DNA of 64,000 nucleotides from Antedon mediterranea (lineage: Eukaryota > Echinodermata > Crinoidea > Comatulida > Antedonidae): the NCBI RefSeq assembly GCF_964355755.1, contig NC_092674.1:17684501-17748500 (forward strand), in the 5' to 3' direction. Both the position numbers and the translations under genes were made by a program. A model generated the notes under the pieces. That model saw only the letters and a program-made list of their open reading frames with translations. It ran no database searches and was not told the origin of the DNA. Below, in pieces: positions 46,214 to 58,447 of the stretch (position 1 is the first letter of the stretch; each line of letters begins with the position of its first letter).

Positions 46214-47649
46214 TATAGATAATGGGCCTAGGCTGATAGGCATGATACTAAGTAGATGTAGACTTGGAAATAACAAAAACATTGATTCAATATCCAGTTG
46301 ATTGTATATTTTAAATTGCATATTATCACTTTATATAGTATATTTACTCTAGTCTAATAAAAATATAATTTAATAATTATTTTGTGTTAAAACTAAAAAA
46401 CAATAAACCTAGGCCTACAACAATAATTATAAAAATAAAATGTCATCACAATCTAGATTAGCTTCAAAATATTAATATTTATATTTTAACGTAAATCTTT
46501 TCTTAGATAAATTTACATAATTCCATGAACTAAAGTCGAAATATGTCCGGTCTCGTGTCTATTTTCAGTCACTATTGACTTCATTGGAACTTTCTTCTAT
46601 GAATGGATTAGTAATTGGAATCATGAACACCAGTTGATAAAACAGTTCCATTTTGAGTTTGCAATCATTCGTGAAAGGTCAAGTGAAGTCACACGTCCAA
46701 GGAATAAAGGTTTTCATCCTATAAAAAAATTGTACGCAATCAATTGAAACTAATAAATATTTTACACAGGCTATAATAATAATTCGCAAGCAGTGATGGT
46801 GCTGGAATATGCATACAAGGGGTCAACATGCGTGATGCAAAAATAAAAAAAATATTGATTTTGCCTTGCCTTTGTCGACTATAAATGATGACATAAATAG
46901 GCCAAGTCTTGAGTCGAGGTCTATATATGGCGCTACTCTATAGTATGTGCCTATATAGGCCTCGTATCGTACCATATAGGCTCAATAAATGTATTAATTA
47001 TTGTTAAGTACGATTCTAGGCCTGTATATTATTATAAATAGAAATCTTTTATTTTTCTTGAACACCAAACGCCTGAACTTATTTAATTAACAGATCCTGG
47101 CCATAGTAACTAGAAACAACAGTCCTCTGAGTATAGGCTCTAGTGTGTTTAAAGCCCACCCACCTACGTAAAACACGTGGGTTTAGCCATGAAACTTTGA
47201 ATGAGTGGTAAACTGGGCCTAGATCTGCCGTTAAAACAATTTTAATTCTAGAGGTTCAACAACTATTTAAGTACCCAAAAATGTTTATTTTGGTTCTTTA
47301 AAAAATTCAACAGACACGTGGTGCAATTTTTGCCGTAATCATAACAAAAAGATCAAAAAAACTATTAAAATATCTCATTATTTCAACTACTCACCACGAC
47401 CAAAGTATTCAAGCTTCGTATCTGAAAATCGATTCCTACAACAACCAGGACATTCCTAATGAATATTCATAAGAAATCTCACCGATTTCAACAACCAAAG
47501 GCTTCTGATTCGTTGATTAAATATGATGTAATTATTTTCGCTAAATTAAAACAAATCGTTTCCGCGTTTGTATAGCGCCCTCAATTTGGAAAATATTTCA
47601 GTTTTACCGATAGAGGGCTCACTACTTTATGTCGCTATGAAACAGCCGT
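46214..47649. other. AT-rich stretch without recognised gene
   Basis: No coding signal. 47570-47625 has TAGCGCCCTC facing GAGGGC, which may be the two ends of a tiny MITE. Some TAGGCCTA motifs. Nothing else seen. Confidence 0.4.
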
Positions 47650-47866
47650 GTAACCAGATCAGGTTGTTAACATTTTCAAATCGTGTCCCATGGGGTTGTT
47701 TTTTACCCATTAAGTCGGCCATGTTGGTTTTAATAAATTAACATTTTTTCGTATTTCTCAGGAACCAGAGGTCGTAGAAATATAATTTGGGTACCAAAGT
47801 ACTCGGAATATGTATGTTTGTCCCATGGGACACGATTTGAAAATGTTAACAACCTGATCTGGTTAC
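47650..47866. mobile_element. 217-bp MITE with perfect 45-bp inverted repeats
   Basis: The left arm begins GTAACCAGATCAGGTTGTTA (47650-47694) and the right arm (47822-47866) is its exact complement. A 127-bp non-coding centre lies between. I find no convincing target duplication, so the superfamily is open. It lies at the 5' edge of a family B fragment. Confidence 0.85.
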
Positions 47867-48035
47867 TAGACATAAAATTTGGTAAATCGCACATTCTAGA
47901 ATGTTTACTCGATGGTATATAAAGTTGGTTCGTACCTTCAGTACTGATTTAACCCTGTTTACTAATTAAATTGAGTTAGATAATTAGTTATTGACAATTA
48001 AAATGAATTTAGGTTCAACGATTTGCCCCAAATAT
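47867..48035 (+). mobile_element. Helitron-like family B, 5' fragment
   Basis: It matches positions about 30-200 of family B (for example GTTGGTTCGTACCTTCAGTAC) and stops after GATTTGCCCCAAATA, where unrelated sequence begins. Confidence 0.65.
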
Positions 48036-50215
48036 AGTAGAGCAGTTAACGCCATAAAAATAGCCAAGTTGTGCACTTTATTACCAAAGCATGAAACTTT
48101 CCACAAAGTTTCTTTGATGTATATAGATTCAAAATATCGGGGGATGCCAAGTGTCCAACGTCCGGTATGGCGGCCATCTTGATTTCAAAATGGCCACCAT
48201 AAAAACAAAAAGTGTTCATATCTTGGCAACTATAAACAGTAGAGACTTGATTCTGGTGTTAAATTGTTCACAAACCACATATTTCTATTTGCTCTAATGA
48301 AAGGTTTCGTCCAAAAATGACCGGAAATGACGTTTCTTCCAGTTTGACCTTTGACCTCTTATCTGTATATCTCAGTAACTACTGATTATCTTATTTTACT
48401 CTAATTACTTCTAATAATGACTACCAATTACTGCTTTATCTATGTTCACTTTAATATCTTTTTTCTATTTTGTATATATTCATTCATTATTATCTAAATA
48501 AATATTATCTGAAAATCTGAATCTCTCTTTCACAAGTGTCTATTCCCTCAGGCGTCGTAAAAACAAAATGGCAAGTACAATCATTCAGAAATGTTATCCC
48601 CTTTTTAAAAATCTGTGACTGCAGAGGTGGAATATCTGTACATCAAATCAACTTTGCAGTTCAACCACCACCTCTTCCCCCTTAATGTCATGAGTAGCGT
48701 TGTAAAGCCAGTACTTCTTATTTCTATTGATCAGACAGTTAAAAATATATAATTATATGTAACACTGAAAATGCTAATACCAGTAGATATATAATATATA
48801 TATTATATAATATTGCAAGACGTTGCAAGTAAGAAAACAATCCATGTTTGATACAAATTTCGAACATACCATGAAAAATGTCCATGTATTTCATTTTTGA
48901 AACAAAATTGTGAATATTCCGTGAGGCTCAACTACAAAACCACCATTTTGTGATATGATGTCATCGTAAGCCAATCAAAGCTGAGCTTTCCTGTGATGAT
49001 CGGCATTGCTCACGGTTGAATGGATTCTGGCTGATTTGATTTGATTGGTGGATGCGAATCACTAGCAGCGGAATGTTTTCTCGCGCATGTACCGTGAAGT
49101 CACTCTCTGATCGTTATTACACAAATTTAGAGCAATGAATTTGTCCGAATTCCGTTAAGTAAACAACTTTATATATTTTATAAACATTTAATAACATGTT
49201 ATATTGATATTTCCAATGATGATATATAAAATAAATTACTAAAAAACGTAATTATATCTTAATTATTTTAACCAAAAATGGCGTAGGTAATACAATTGTC
49301 GACTGTGAGGCCGCAAATTGTTTTATTTCTTTCGTGACTAAAACGATCATTTTCGGCGATGTTTTAGACCCTATTTCGAAAACTACAAGTCAGATTTTTT
49401 TAATTCTTTCTTTATTGTAATATTAATACAAAATACTAACAGATAATGTTTAATTTGGTTTTAATTTTGCATCGTTATCCCTATAAGACAACATGACTAT
49501 TAATTATGCAATCCTAGAACATATATTGATCACCACATGTACAGGTAATGACACTAATTTTGTCGGCAAATTGGCAATTCCCGTCCCCCCGACTTCAAAA
49601 TCCTGGATACGCCACTGGGAATGTGGCAGGCCGATACCATGCAATAGGCCTACAGACAATTCAAGTCTAAAGTTGATTTTTTTTTATTTAAAAATATCTC
49701 TTGATGGCAATTATATTTGGTTACATATTACATCATGTTTGACTGTATTCTCTCTATGTTCATTTTTACAATTTCCAGTTATTAACGCCAAAGTTCCTGT
49801 ATTCGAATTTCGAGAGCCTTCTTGGCAATTGCAAGCGCGTATGTATATATTTACTAAGGACGTAGGTTTTTATAGGACGTATTTTAGTTTTATTCGTATT
49901 TGTATTAAGGACATTTCAGTAAATCAAACATGAACTTTTTCTGAATGCTTTAGAAAGTGGGTTCATACTTTTCGTACTAAATTGTACCAGCAATTTAGTA
50001 CGAAATTTGTCCATGGTGTTTTATCATAAACTGTTTTACTACATTGCTTTTACCAAAACTGCGGTATCACATAACTTAATAGGCATAGTTATTTACCCTG
50101 AGTTAGTTGCTTTCATGAGCACAGTTACCGTTGGTGTGAACCAACTTACCTGTGTAAATAACTAAGTACCGTATGAATTGGCTCTAAGATACTAAACAAA
50201 TTAGGATATTCCTAC
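48036..50215. other. Mixed repeat sequence, no gene recognised
   Basis: 48150-48360 has GGCGGCCATCTTGATTTC-type phrases common in dispersed repeats. 48520-48555 shares CACAAGTGTCTATTCCC with the complement of 2480-2500. A 146-codon frame at 49493-49933 includes TCCTGGATACGCCACTGG, a phrase I associate with dispersed repeats, and does not look like a gene. The rest shows nothing. Confidence 0.4.
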
Positions 50216-51467
50216 AGTACGAAGGATCACATGCCCGCACGCGCATTTAAAATTTCAAAATGCGCAAAATTAATTTATAATCAACTTTCTACGCGTTTCA
50301 TTTCGTTTTAAGCATGTCAAAAATTCCCACGCGTGCGCACATTTTTACGTGTGCGGTGCGCACGTAGCATTGAAAACCTATTTTTTTCGCGTGATTTATG
50401 TTTTTCCAGCCTTTTCTAGTAATTTTACCAAATTTTAAACAATTTTGACTTAAAGATACTGTACGTCATACGAGCACGTCGAATTGGACAATTTGCGCGC
50501 GTTTTTTATGAAAAGGTTAAAAAATTCGTTTAAAATATGCCTTTTTTTAAACAGTCGTAATTTCTAAACTAGACGGTCAACTTTTTGTGGATAACATATT
50601 CTGAAAGTAGATGAGTTGTAGATCGGATCAGGTATTAATATGGCTAACCGGACATTGTGACGTCATCGTATGGCCACGCGAATATAAAATTTAGGATTTT
50701 TGTATCTTTCGTCATAGCTCATCACATTGAATAGAGCGCATCTCCACTTATCCGTTTTCCATTTTCACCCCGATTTTGATATTGTCTAGGTCAATCAACT
50801 ATCTTTCGCATGAGTTAAAAATATTTTAATTTTTTTGACGTCATCATGCCTAAAAATTTAAATCATGTGTGGCATCAATTTCATCTTTACAGTAAATTTT
50901 AATCTGTTATAGCTCATGAGAATAAAATGTGATAATCACGATTAAAACTTTTTCTGGAAGCTATTGGATTGTAGATACGAAATTATGTAAAAATGTTGCC
51001 AATCGGATGTTGTGACATCGTCATATGGCCAGTTAAATAAAAAAGGTCGTATTTTCATCTTTTGCGTCATAATTCATTACATTTAAAAGAGCGCGCATCA
51101 ATATTTCACGTATTCAAATTTCTTCTACACGCTAATACGTTGTTGCTGAGATAATTTCCTTTCGGAATTGCTACCTTCGCGTTTCATTTTAAAACCGTCA
51201 ACATGTTAAAAATTGCAATACATAGCGGGTCCCGTAATTTCACCTATTCTACACTGTATGTGATATGGATACAGATTATACTGTGTATACTATATATGAA
51301 TTTAAATAATAAAATTCAGCAATAACAACATATCATATTCTTCAGTTCAGGTCATAATGCCAACGTGAACACTTCCTTTTGTCCTCAACCTATCCCCTTA
51401 ATGTTAATGTTGCACCACTTGCGCGGCGGATAACCAAACTCGTCAAAGTGACGAGTTACATGTCTAG
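50216..51467 (+). mobile_element. Helitron-like family A, separate copy
   Basis: It matches the array copies in order and ends GCGGATAACC, then AACTCGTCA/TGACGAGTT, then CTAG (51464-51467) before T. The tag ends in CC here, unlike the CT of the array copies. 5'-truncated near 50216. Confidence 0.7.
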
Positions 51468-51830
51468 TTATTTATGGTGTTTAGTGGTATATTATTTGTA
51501 AAACATGAAAACAATTAATATTGGTTACTGAATGGATAAAGAATACATTTAAAAATTGTTCCTTTTTGCATCCTCTTCCCCATCCCTAAACCACAAATTG
51601 GGTTTGTTTAAATTTTACTGAAATTTGTTTTTATTTTGTGAAAAATGTCTATTTCGGAAGTAATTCCCGGGGTGCTAATTTTACAATAGTACATAAATCG
51701 CCGTGTCTATTTATTCATTCCTGTAAACGACATATTACTGTCCTGCGGTATGTATCGCCATTTTTTAAACTCTGAAATTACTATGTATTCGAGAACCATC
51801 TGTGGGCACGACCTAGATGGTATGCAAGAG
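51468..51830 (+). mobile_element. Helitron-like family B, 3' fragment
   Basis: It follows the family A end directly. It resembles 41900-42030 at its start and the complement of 39550-39740 later, ending in GAGAACCATCTGTGGGCACG and a decayed terminal hairpin. Confidence 0.55.
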
Positions 51831-52437
51831 AAGCAATCATAATTTACCATAAAACATACATTTAAGACAAGGAATGTTTAATGTTTTTAAAGTAATGCAT
51901 TATTTTTACAAAATGCAAAAGATTGTAGGGAATGAGGCTTTAATTCTAACAGGTTCATAAATTACAGTTTGTATCAAAATATTATTATTATACTGTATTT
52001 TTACTACCGTTTCTTCATCTTAATATACTATGCATACAGTAGTAAGTTTAATATAGGGCCTTTGTTTGGGCATGTTTTTTGTCACTGTTTTTGATAGAGG
52101 GCACTTTTCCGAACCTTCTCATTTACGAACTTGTTCATTTACGGATGTCTCTCAGACCAAGGGGTACATAAATGAGAGGGTCCACTGTCCTGAGTAAAAC
52201 ACTAATAATAAAATAAATGTTCATCCTGGGTGCATCCCAGGTTGACTTGATCCACATCACTTACCCACGTGGTTCAGCGACATCTTAACTTTTTGAGGAC
52301 AATAAAATTGCCATTTTCCCGTTTACGGAGGATGACTAGAAATAATGTATATAACCTTAAATATACAGTTCAAATTACACTTAAACATGGAATTTAAAAA
52401 AAACTCTAAATAATATTTGTACTTCTAATTTTAATCA
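51831..52437. other. AT-rich stretch without recognised gene
   Basis: I see no gene or clear repeat end. A TTCATTTACGG phrase pair near 52120-52145 hints at an old DNA element. Confidence 0.35.
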
Positions 52438-52599
52438 AATCAATCAATCAAATCCATTTATGGCAACAAAGTAAACATTGTTGAATTTACAATTCAAAAA
52501 TAAATAAGATAAAACACAAGTAAATATTACAATATAAAATTACATTAAAATATGAAACAACTTGTACGATAAAATGTTATAAAACTATGTATATATATA

Positions 52600-53358
52600 C
52601 AGTCGACTCCGCCTAAGTCGAATCTAATGGGACCGGTATAAAAATTCGAGTTACGTGAACTTCGACTTACAGATTTGCCAAAAAAATGCTAGGCCTAGGT
52701 TCACTCACTAGCCGCGCTATGGCTAGGCCTAGTGGACCCTGCCCTGTCGCGATCGCGGCCCATGCGATGAGCCTTCTTGAATTGCGTTTGCTTAGCTAGC
52801 TAGCTAGGCCTAATAAATGCTAAGCCTCTTTATCGGCAATGATAAACTGTATTTTCTTTTATGGTTTAAGCCCGAAACAATACAAAAACGTATAATAAAT
52901 ACATTTCGGTTTTTATTCGAAATCGGTATCCATTGTTTATTGCCATCTGTCTATCACAAAATAGGTACCCACAAAACGCCGCTCAAGTTCTCAACTCTCA
53001 AACAACTCATACACTATACACTAGCGCGAGTTGTAGGACGCCGCCTATACTATACAACCTGCTTGAGAGAACCGATATGGTCCCACATTATCCCCTCGAA
53101 TTACGTACGTTTCATCGGCTTTTTTAGCGCGTTGTTGCCGCGTAATTTGTGACTTCGACTTATACGATATAAATCACTAAAGAATGTGTGTATTCGGACC
53201 GCAAAAAGACGTCGACTTAGACGAATTTCGACTTAGAAAAATTCGACTTACAAATAAAAATTACACAGTAATGTATAGGAAAGAATTGGGACTTTCCTAA
53301 AAATTCGACTTTCGCGATTTTTCGACTTACGCGAATTCGACTTAGGCGGAGTCGACTG
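52600..53358. mobile_element. 759-bp pogo/Tigger-like MITE
   Basis: Inverted ends CAGTCGACTCCGCCTAAG (52600) and its complement to 53358, with TA on both sides. CAGT starts and TA targets fit the pogo group of Tc1/mariner. CGACTTA and its complement recur inside. No transposase. Confidence 0.8.
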
Positions 53359-53479
53359 TATATATATAAAAGGAATTAAAAATGTATTCATTTGATACGT
53401 GTTTATTTTTATTATTGTTGTTTTTCTTAGCTATTTATTGTAATTATGTAAGTTATTTAAAATCCAGTTACCAGGAGTC

Positions 53480-54060
53480 CCTACCAGAAAGAAGGGTTCC
53501 TCAGACCTCCCCAAGTCACGGAAACGCAAGTGACATGACAAACAGGTGAGGGAGCACCGACCGAATCACCATTCATGAGAAAGTCCATAGTTTATGATGA
53601 AGTTTCCTGATCTATTGGTTCGAGTGAAAGGTATGGCGTATAATTTATTGTGTCTTAGCAAATATTTTTGTTTGACTTGTGGTGAAAGAAGGTGATTCAG
53701 CCGGTGCTCCCCTGACTTAAGTTTTGTGAAATACTTTCTGCTCATCTCCAGCAATCGGTCCTTGAGACAGGGTAGCCTAAGGAATTCCCTTGCCTCCCAG
53801 TAAGGGACTCCTGGCAGTATACACCCCACTGCACGTTTTTGTAGTTTTTCGATGGAATCAGCCTGTTTGTTAGTTAAGCCAGTGTACGGGCAGGCATATT
53901 CAATAACTGATCTTATAACCGTACAGTAAAAATATCTTGGCGTGATTGACTTTTTCTAGTTCTACTACTTCATCAAGACAAGTGAACGTAAATTAGTTTT
54001 AACACGTTTACAACTTATCAACAGTTCTACAGTTTTCTTCTCATTAATTACCATATCATT
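53480..54060 (-). pseudogene. LINE reverse transcriptase thumb and tail
   Basis: Minus-strand frames in order: INEKKTVELLIS, then IEYACPYTGLTNKQADS, then KRAVGCILPGVPYWEA, and a tail with SGEHRLNHLLSP. This is the typical order after the catalytic palm in L2/CR1-type LINEs. The clearest open frame is 53566-53829. Frame changes near 53830 and 53960 show decay. It continues the palm fragment at 54956-55235 across the inserted element at 54065-54946. Confidence 0.75.
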
Positions 54061-54064
54061 ATTA

Positions 54065-54946
54065 CCGTATATTTTGGTGTATAAGTCGCACTTTTGATAC
54101 ACATTTGATTTGACCTCTAAATTAAGGGTTCGTCTTATACACCGAACATAAATGCCTCACCAAACAGATTGTACATATCGTCACCTCGTTGGCTAGGCCT
54201 GAGTAGGCTAGGCCTGAGTAGGCTAGGCCTAGCTACAGTGTACTAACCGTAACGTAACGGCAACCTGCTTCTGCCTAGTTTTCAAGGCATTTTAGCGTGC
54301 TGTTTGTTATACTAAATATGATGAAAAGATTTGTTCATTATGGAGCTGTTTTAGGCGCCCTGATAACATTTCATTTGTAAAAGATTACGATTGGAATAGT
54401 ATAATAGTTATACGCACGATCGTCGACCGCCGTACCCCCAGCGCAAGCCCTTCTTGGCGGCCACATGGTGTACGGTATTCGACTAGTGTTTTCTCCAGTT
54501 GATTATAGCATGGACCTATCGTACACACTTCTCAGATACATAGATATTAATCGAATACGATTATCCGTGAAAACGTGCGCCCTCTCGAAATGATTGAGCG
54601 AGGCTAGCCCACACACGTGCGTGTTACACACACGGTCATGCACTCGATGTTGCGGGTGCGAAACTCATGAATAACAAGTTTAGAAAGAACTTGTTGAGGC
54701 TGGGCGCGGCCGAGCCTACTGTAGGTAAGAAAAAACCTAAATAAAGGACGTCGTTGTAGATATAACAAAAAAATATATTATTACAATATTGATTACAATT
54801 TAAAAAAACCTTGTTTTGATGAAATATAAAGTGCGTCTTATACATCGACGATATATAAAAAATACCGATATTTTACTCCAACTTAGCTTAGGGGGTGCGT
54901 CTTATACACAGGTGCGACTTATAGTTATACACACTGCAATATACGG
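54065..54946. mobile_element. TA-flanked element with CCGTATATT ends
   Basis: Ends CCGTATATT and AATATACGG with TA duplications at 54063-54064 and 54947-54948, followed inward by GTGTATAAGTCGCAC and its imperfect complement. This is probably a Tc1/mariner-type MITE. It interrupts the LINE between palm and thumb. The interior has TAGGCTAGGCCTGAG repeats near 54195-54230. Confidence 0.7.
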
Positions 54947-54955
54947 TAATACTAG

Positions 54956-55235
54956 ACCAATCATATATGTTATCACATGCTATTTGCAAACTTCTACTGT
55001 TATTGGAGGTGATAGTTTCTGAAACAGTTGTGTCATCCATGTATTTAATTAATGGAAGGTTAACATGGAGACTATTAATGAACACTAGAAACAGGACTGG
55101 TCCTAACCAAGATCCCTGGGGTACACCTCCTTTGGGAGACAACCAAGAAGAAAAGTGTTTCCCTATTTTTACACGTTGGTAACGATTGCTTAGGAAGGAT
55201 TCAATCCATCTGAATAGAAATTCATTAACATTCAT
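54956..55235 (-). pseudogene. LINE reverse transcriptase palm fragment
   Basis: The frame holds EFLFRWIESFLSNRYQRVK, the GVPQGSWLGPVLFL block and the catalytic YMDD box (LIKYMDDTTVSE), the core of a non-LTR reverse transcriptase. It ends at the inserted element at 54946, after DNIYDWS. Upstream parts are decayed. Dead copy. Confidence 0.8.
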
Positions 55236-55749
55236 TCTCTAATCTTCTCTAATTCGTATTTTGTGGTGCTATTCAATATGGCAAAATGTTGTTTTATTTT
55301 GCTCTGAACCACATGAATTAAATCTGCTAAAATCTTTGAAACCGGGGATCAGGTGCCGTTTTCGGCCACCTCGACTTGTATGGACTATACCATTATAAAA
55401 AGATGGGAAAATAGGGGTGTCCCATTTATTAATTGAGTGTGTTAATGTGTTAAAATACTGCTGCTTTTGTTCTTTTGTTTAGTGCATTTGTTTCAGCAAC
55501 AAAGGGAAAACAACTACGCCCTGCATGCTGTAGAATTAATTTCAGTTTTCAAGTTAATGCAGTATATTATGGCTCTTTATTTCTATATAATTGTTACAGA
55601 TTTATAGATACAGAAAGTATATAAAGAAAGTTTTTATTCCAGTTACAAATAAAAAATATAATTTACCTAACGATAACACAGTTAGTACATTTAATAAAGA
55701 TGACAGTAGTACATTTGATAAGATCTATAACATACTGATTATTAGGTAA

Positions 55750-56480
55750 TCAGTAAAACAAATAAACATTATAATTTTGTCATTGAATCTGTACCATTTT
55801 GTTCCCAGAAAACACAGCGTTTGACATTGCGTGTTTTTAGGTTTGGTTTTTCTAAAACGTTTTAAACACGTTTTTAAACGTTTCTGTGTAGAAATACATG
55901 TTCTAATTGAACAACGTTTGCATCAAAACGTTATAATAGCGAATGCAAAACGGAGCTGATAATGTCGCCATGAAGAGGATGATTGGTGTCTTCCTATATA
56001 GCATGGAATACATCGGTAAGCCGTTCGCTGTAGAACGAGTCAAGCATTTGCATAGACAAACCAATTACTTTCCACGCTCTACCCAGCACCTTCTCAATTC
56101 GGTCTTTATCCCCCTTACATTCCCTTACTGATATTCCTAGCCCAATACAATATCCCCAAATAGTTCACATCACTGATTAGTAAAACATAAACATTCTATA
56201 ATACAAATATCCTGCTTTACCCCAAAGAACCGAGTTACCTCAAGTACAGTAGTACAGCCTTGTAATTTACTTCTTAACTACGATCAACATGTCCACCCAT
56301 TTAAGCTTTAGTCAAACACTACTACTGCCAGATACTTATAATTGTTAACAATCTCTACTTCCTTTACTTTAATTAATGTATACTGTCAGACCAATTATGT
56401 TTTCGAAAATCAATCCTTATTTCTTTCGTTTTATTTATGTTTAGTTCAAGAAAATAAAAAATATGATTTATCTACCGCTA
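55750..56480 (-). pseudogene. Decayed LINE reverse transcriptase relic
   Basis: In shifting minus-strand frames I read TKEIRIDFRKHNW, VEIVNNYKYLAVV, FFGVKQDI and EDTNHPLHGDI, in the order expected for the C-terminal half of a LINE ORF2 (compare the better copy at 2737-3346). Many stops. Confidence 0.55.
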
Positions 56481-57119
56481 CGATTAGAATGCATTTGCCA
56501 ACATTCTTTTACATATTTCACAACATTATAGAGTTTAGGTAATTTAACCGATTGTAATGTAGTATTTGGGATATTTTAATATCGATTGTACTGTAGTATT
56601 TAGGATGTTTTAATTCCGATTGTATTGTAGTATAACATTTTCTAATTTCGAATCGGATTGTACTAACATTTTAAATGTTTAAATCCAGACAGGAATAACA
56701 TAGGACTAGTATTTAATATGCTTTAATTTTGATTATACTGTAGTGTTTAGTTTAGTTAGTTTATTTCATAGGAATCACCTTTATATCGGTGTCACACATT
56801 TATCAGTTAATGGTGCATCCAATTTACAGACAAAATTACAAATAACATAAGCCACAAAGTTCTAAATACTAATACATACCATCAAAACAAAATGTGTTTA
56901 TTAATTAATTAGATCTGTATGAAAATACATAATATGTAAATGGTACAATATATATAACTACAAAAATAAAAACAGAACAACAAAAATACAGTATAGGCCT
57001 AAGAAATAAATAAAACTTACAGATACATCCTCATAGAGATGTCTGTAGCTTGTTTACTATATTAATCAATTAGTTGAGAGAGGTAATGCTGATAACATTG
57101 TAGATCTACTGTAGTAACC

Positions 57120-57290
57120 CATGATCTATTAGAGCCTTAAATATGATGTAGACACTTTTTTTTTGTAATGTTTTTGTTTTTGAGTTCGTGTTGTGTCCGT
57201 TGGATATTGTGCTCCGCCAACAGAGCAAACAGAATTTCTATGTTTTTCCTAAAACAAATGATAATAAATGATACTTGACTTGACTTTCAT
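57120..57290 (+). mobile_element. Plus-strand LINE 3' tail
   Basis: A GTGCTCCGCCAACAGAGC segment leads to AATAAATGATACTTGACTTG, a LINE-type 3' end with short TTGAC repeats. No coding part. Confidence 0.35.
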
Positions 57291-57419
57291 TAAATATTTT
57301 TTACAATAAAAATCAAAGATTTTTCCTAATGTTTCATTTTCAGTGAATAAATTGTCTAGCATAAAGTGTTGTTTTAATTCCTGAGATCCACAATTAAAAT
57401 TATCCCAGTTAGTACATAC

Positions 57420-58030
57420 TTAATTATTGTCTAATGAAGGACATTTAAATAAAAAATGGTTTACTGTTTCTTTTTCGTTAGTACTACACATCTTACATAA
57501 TCCTGTGTTATGATTTGACCAGGATTGTCTACGACCCTCAAGATCTAGAGAGTTTGATCTTGCTTTAAATTTTAAATTGATACTCTTAAAATTAGTTTTA
57601 TCTAACAAATATTGTTCAAGGTTTGGAGTTCCTTTACAGGGAACATTTTCGCCAGTGTAGCGTAGCAAAAAGCTATACAAAACAACCTTATTGCTACACA
57701 TTTTGAAAATTGTGTAGCAAAAAATACAATACAAAACTATGTTTCTGGACTTAAAAATCAGTTTGATTAGCAATATTGCTAAACAAAATTTTTAAATGAA
57801 AATTTTCCCTGCTTTATACATAGTATATTCCGTTATCGTTGTTTTGCATGGAATTTCGTTTTGCATTGGGCCTTTGAAAACCACTCGTTATGATCAACTT
57901 GTTTATTATTTTTCCTAAATGGTTTTATCCAATTAGTAGATAGTTCTTCATTAAATTTGTCTATAAAATTTGTTTTATTTAAAATATCTTTAGTTAATAT
58001 AGTAATATTGTTACAAAATCTTGGCATTCC
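57420..58030 (-). pseudogene. LINE ORF2 tail with a CCHC-type zinc motif
   Basis: Two minus-strand frames (57833-58027 and 57420-57773) together carry a late ORF2 region. The final part, CKMCSTNEKETVNHFLFKC, has the C-x2-C...H...C pattern found at the end of several LINE ORF2 proteins. They are separated by a 100-bp hairpin-bearing insert (TTGCTACACA facing TGTGTAGCAA near 57690-57722). A matching 3' tail lies near 56745 (AATAAACTAACTAAAC on the minus strand). Confidence 0.6.
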
Positions 58031-58447
58031 CTAACACAGTACCTAATAATAACATGCCTTATAAAAAGTACATGCATTGCTAGTTTTTGATGTTTTGTAT
58101 TGTTCCTTGTAGTTTGTGTTTTCCCATTCAATAGACGCCCTTCTGTACATAAAACATAATACACCACACCCCTATCATAATAATGGTATAGTCCATATAA
58201 GTCGAGGTGGCCGAAAACGGCACCTGATCCGAAACCGGGATATAAATTGTTCTTCAAAGTGGATGATATGATATATTAACTGAAAATAAGTACTAGTACC
58301 AAGAAATTTGTATCAAAAAGGATATATTTTGCGATATTCTGGGAGCGTCTTGCTAAGTCGGGGTAAATCAACTGGACCCAAGTGAAGCCTACAGTATCCA
58401 TACAGAGGAACATAGAGTCCTGGAAGCAGTGTGTAAGGGCTACAACC

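Larger units (their letters stand above)
52438..55337 (-). mobile_element. L2-like LINE relic interrupted by two DNA elements
   Basis: On the minus strand: reverse transcriptase palm (54956-55235), thumb and tail (53480-54060), 3' UTR, and a tail ending ATAAATGGATTTGATTGATT at about 52438. Interrupted at 52600-53358 and 54065-54946 by TA-flanked elements. The pieces read in order, which shows that the LINE was there first. Confidence 0.75.
55346..58230. mobile_element. 2.9-kb TIR element with 8-bp target duplication
   Basis: Inverted ends of about 50 bp with one mismatch begin GGATCAGGTGCCGTTTTC (55346) and close with the complement at 58230. GAAACCGG is duplicated exactly at 55338-55345 and 58231-58238. 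An 8-bp target suggests hAT, or possibly Merlin or another 8-bp group, but the GGATC start is not the usual hAT end. No transposase; LINE relics fill the interior. Confidence 0.8.

Noticed and set aside
49493-49933. 146-codon plus-strand frame
   Set aside because: It includes a phrase (TCCTGGATACGCCACTGG) that looks like dispersed-repeat sequence and has no protein motif.
52817-53152. 111-codon frame inside the pogo-like element
   Set aside because: No DDE or HTH motif; the element is only 759 bp and its interior holds CGACTTA-type subterminal repeats.
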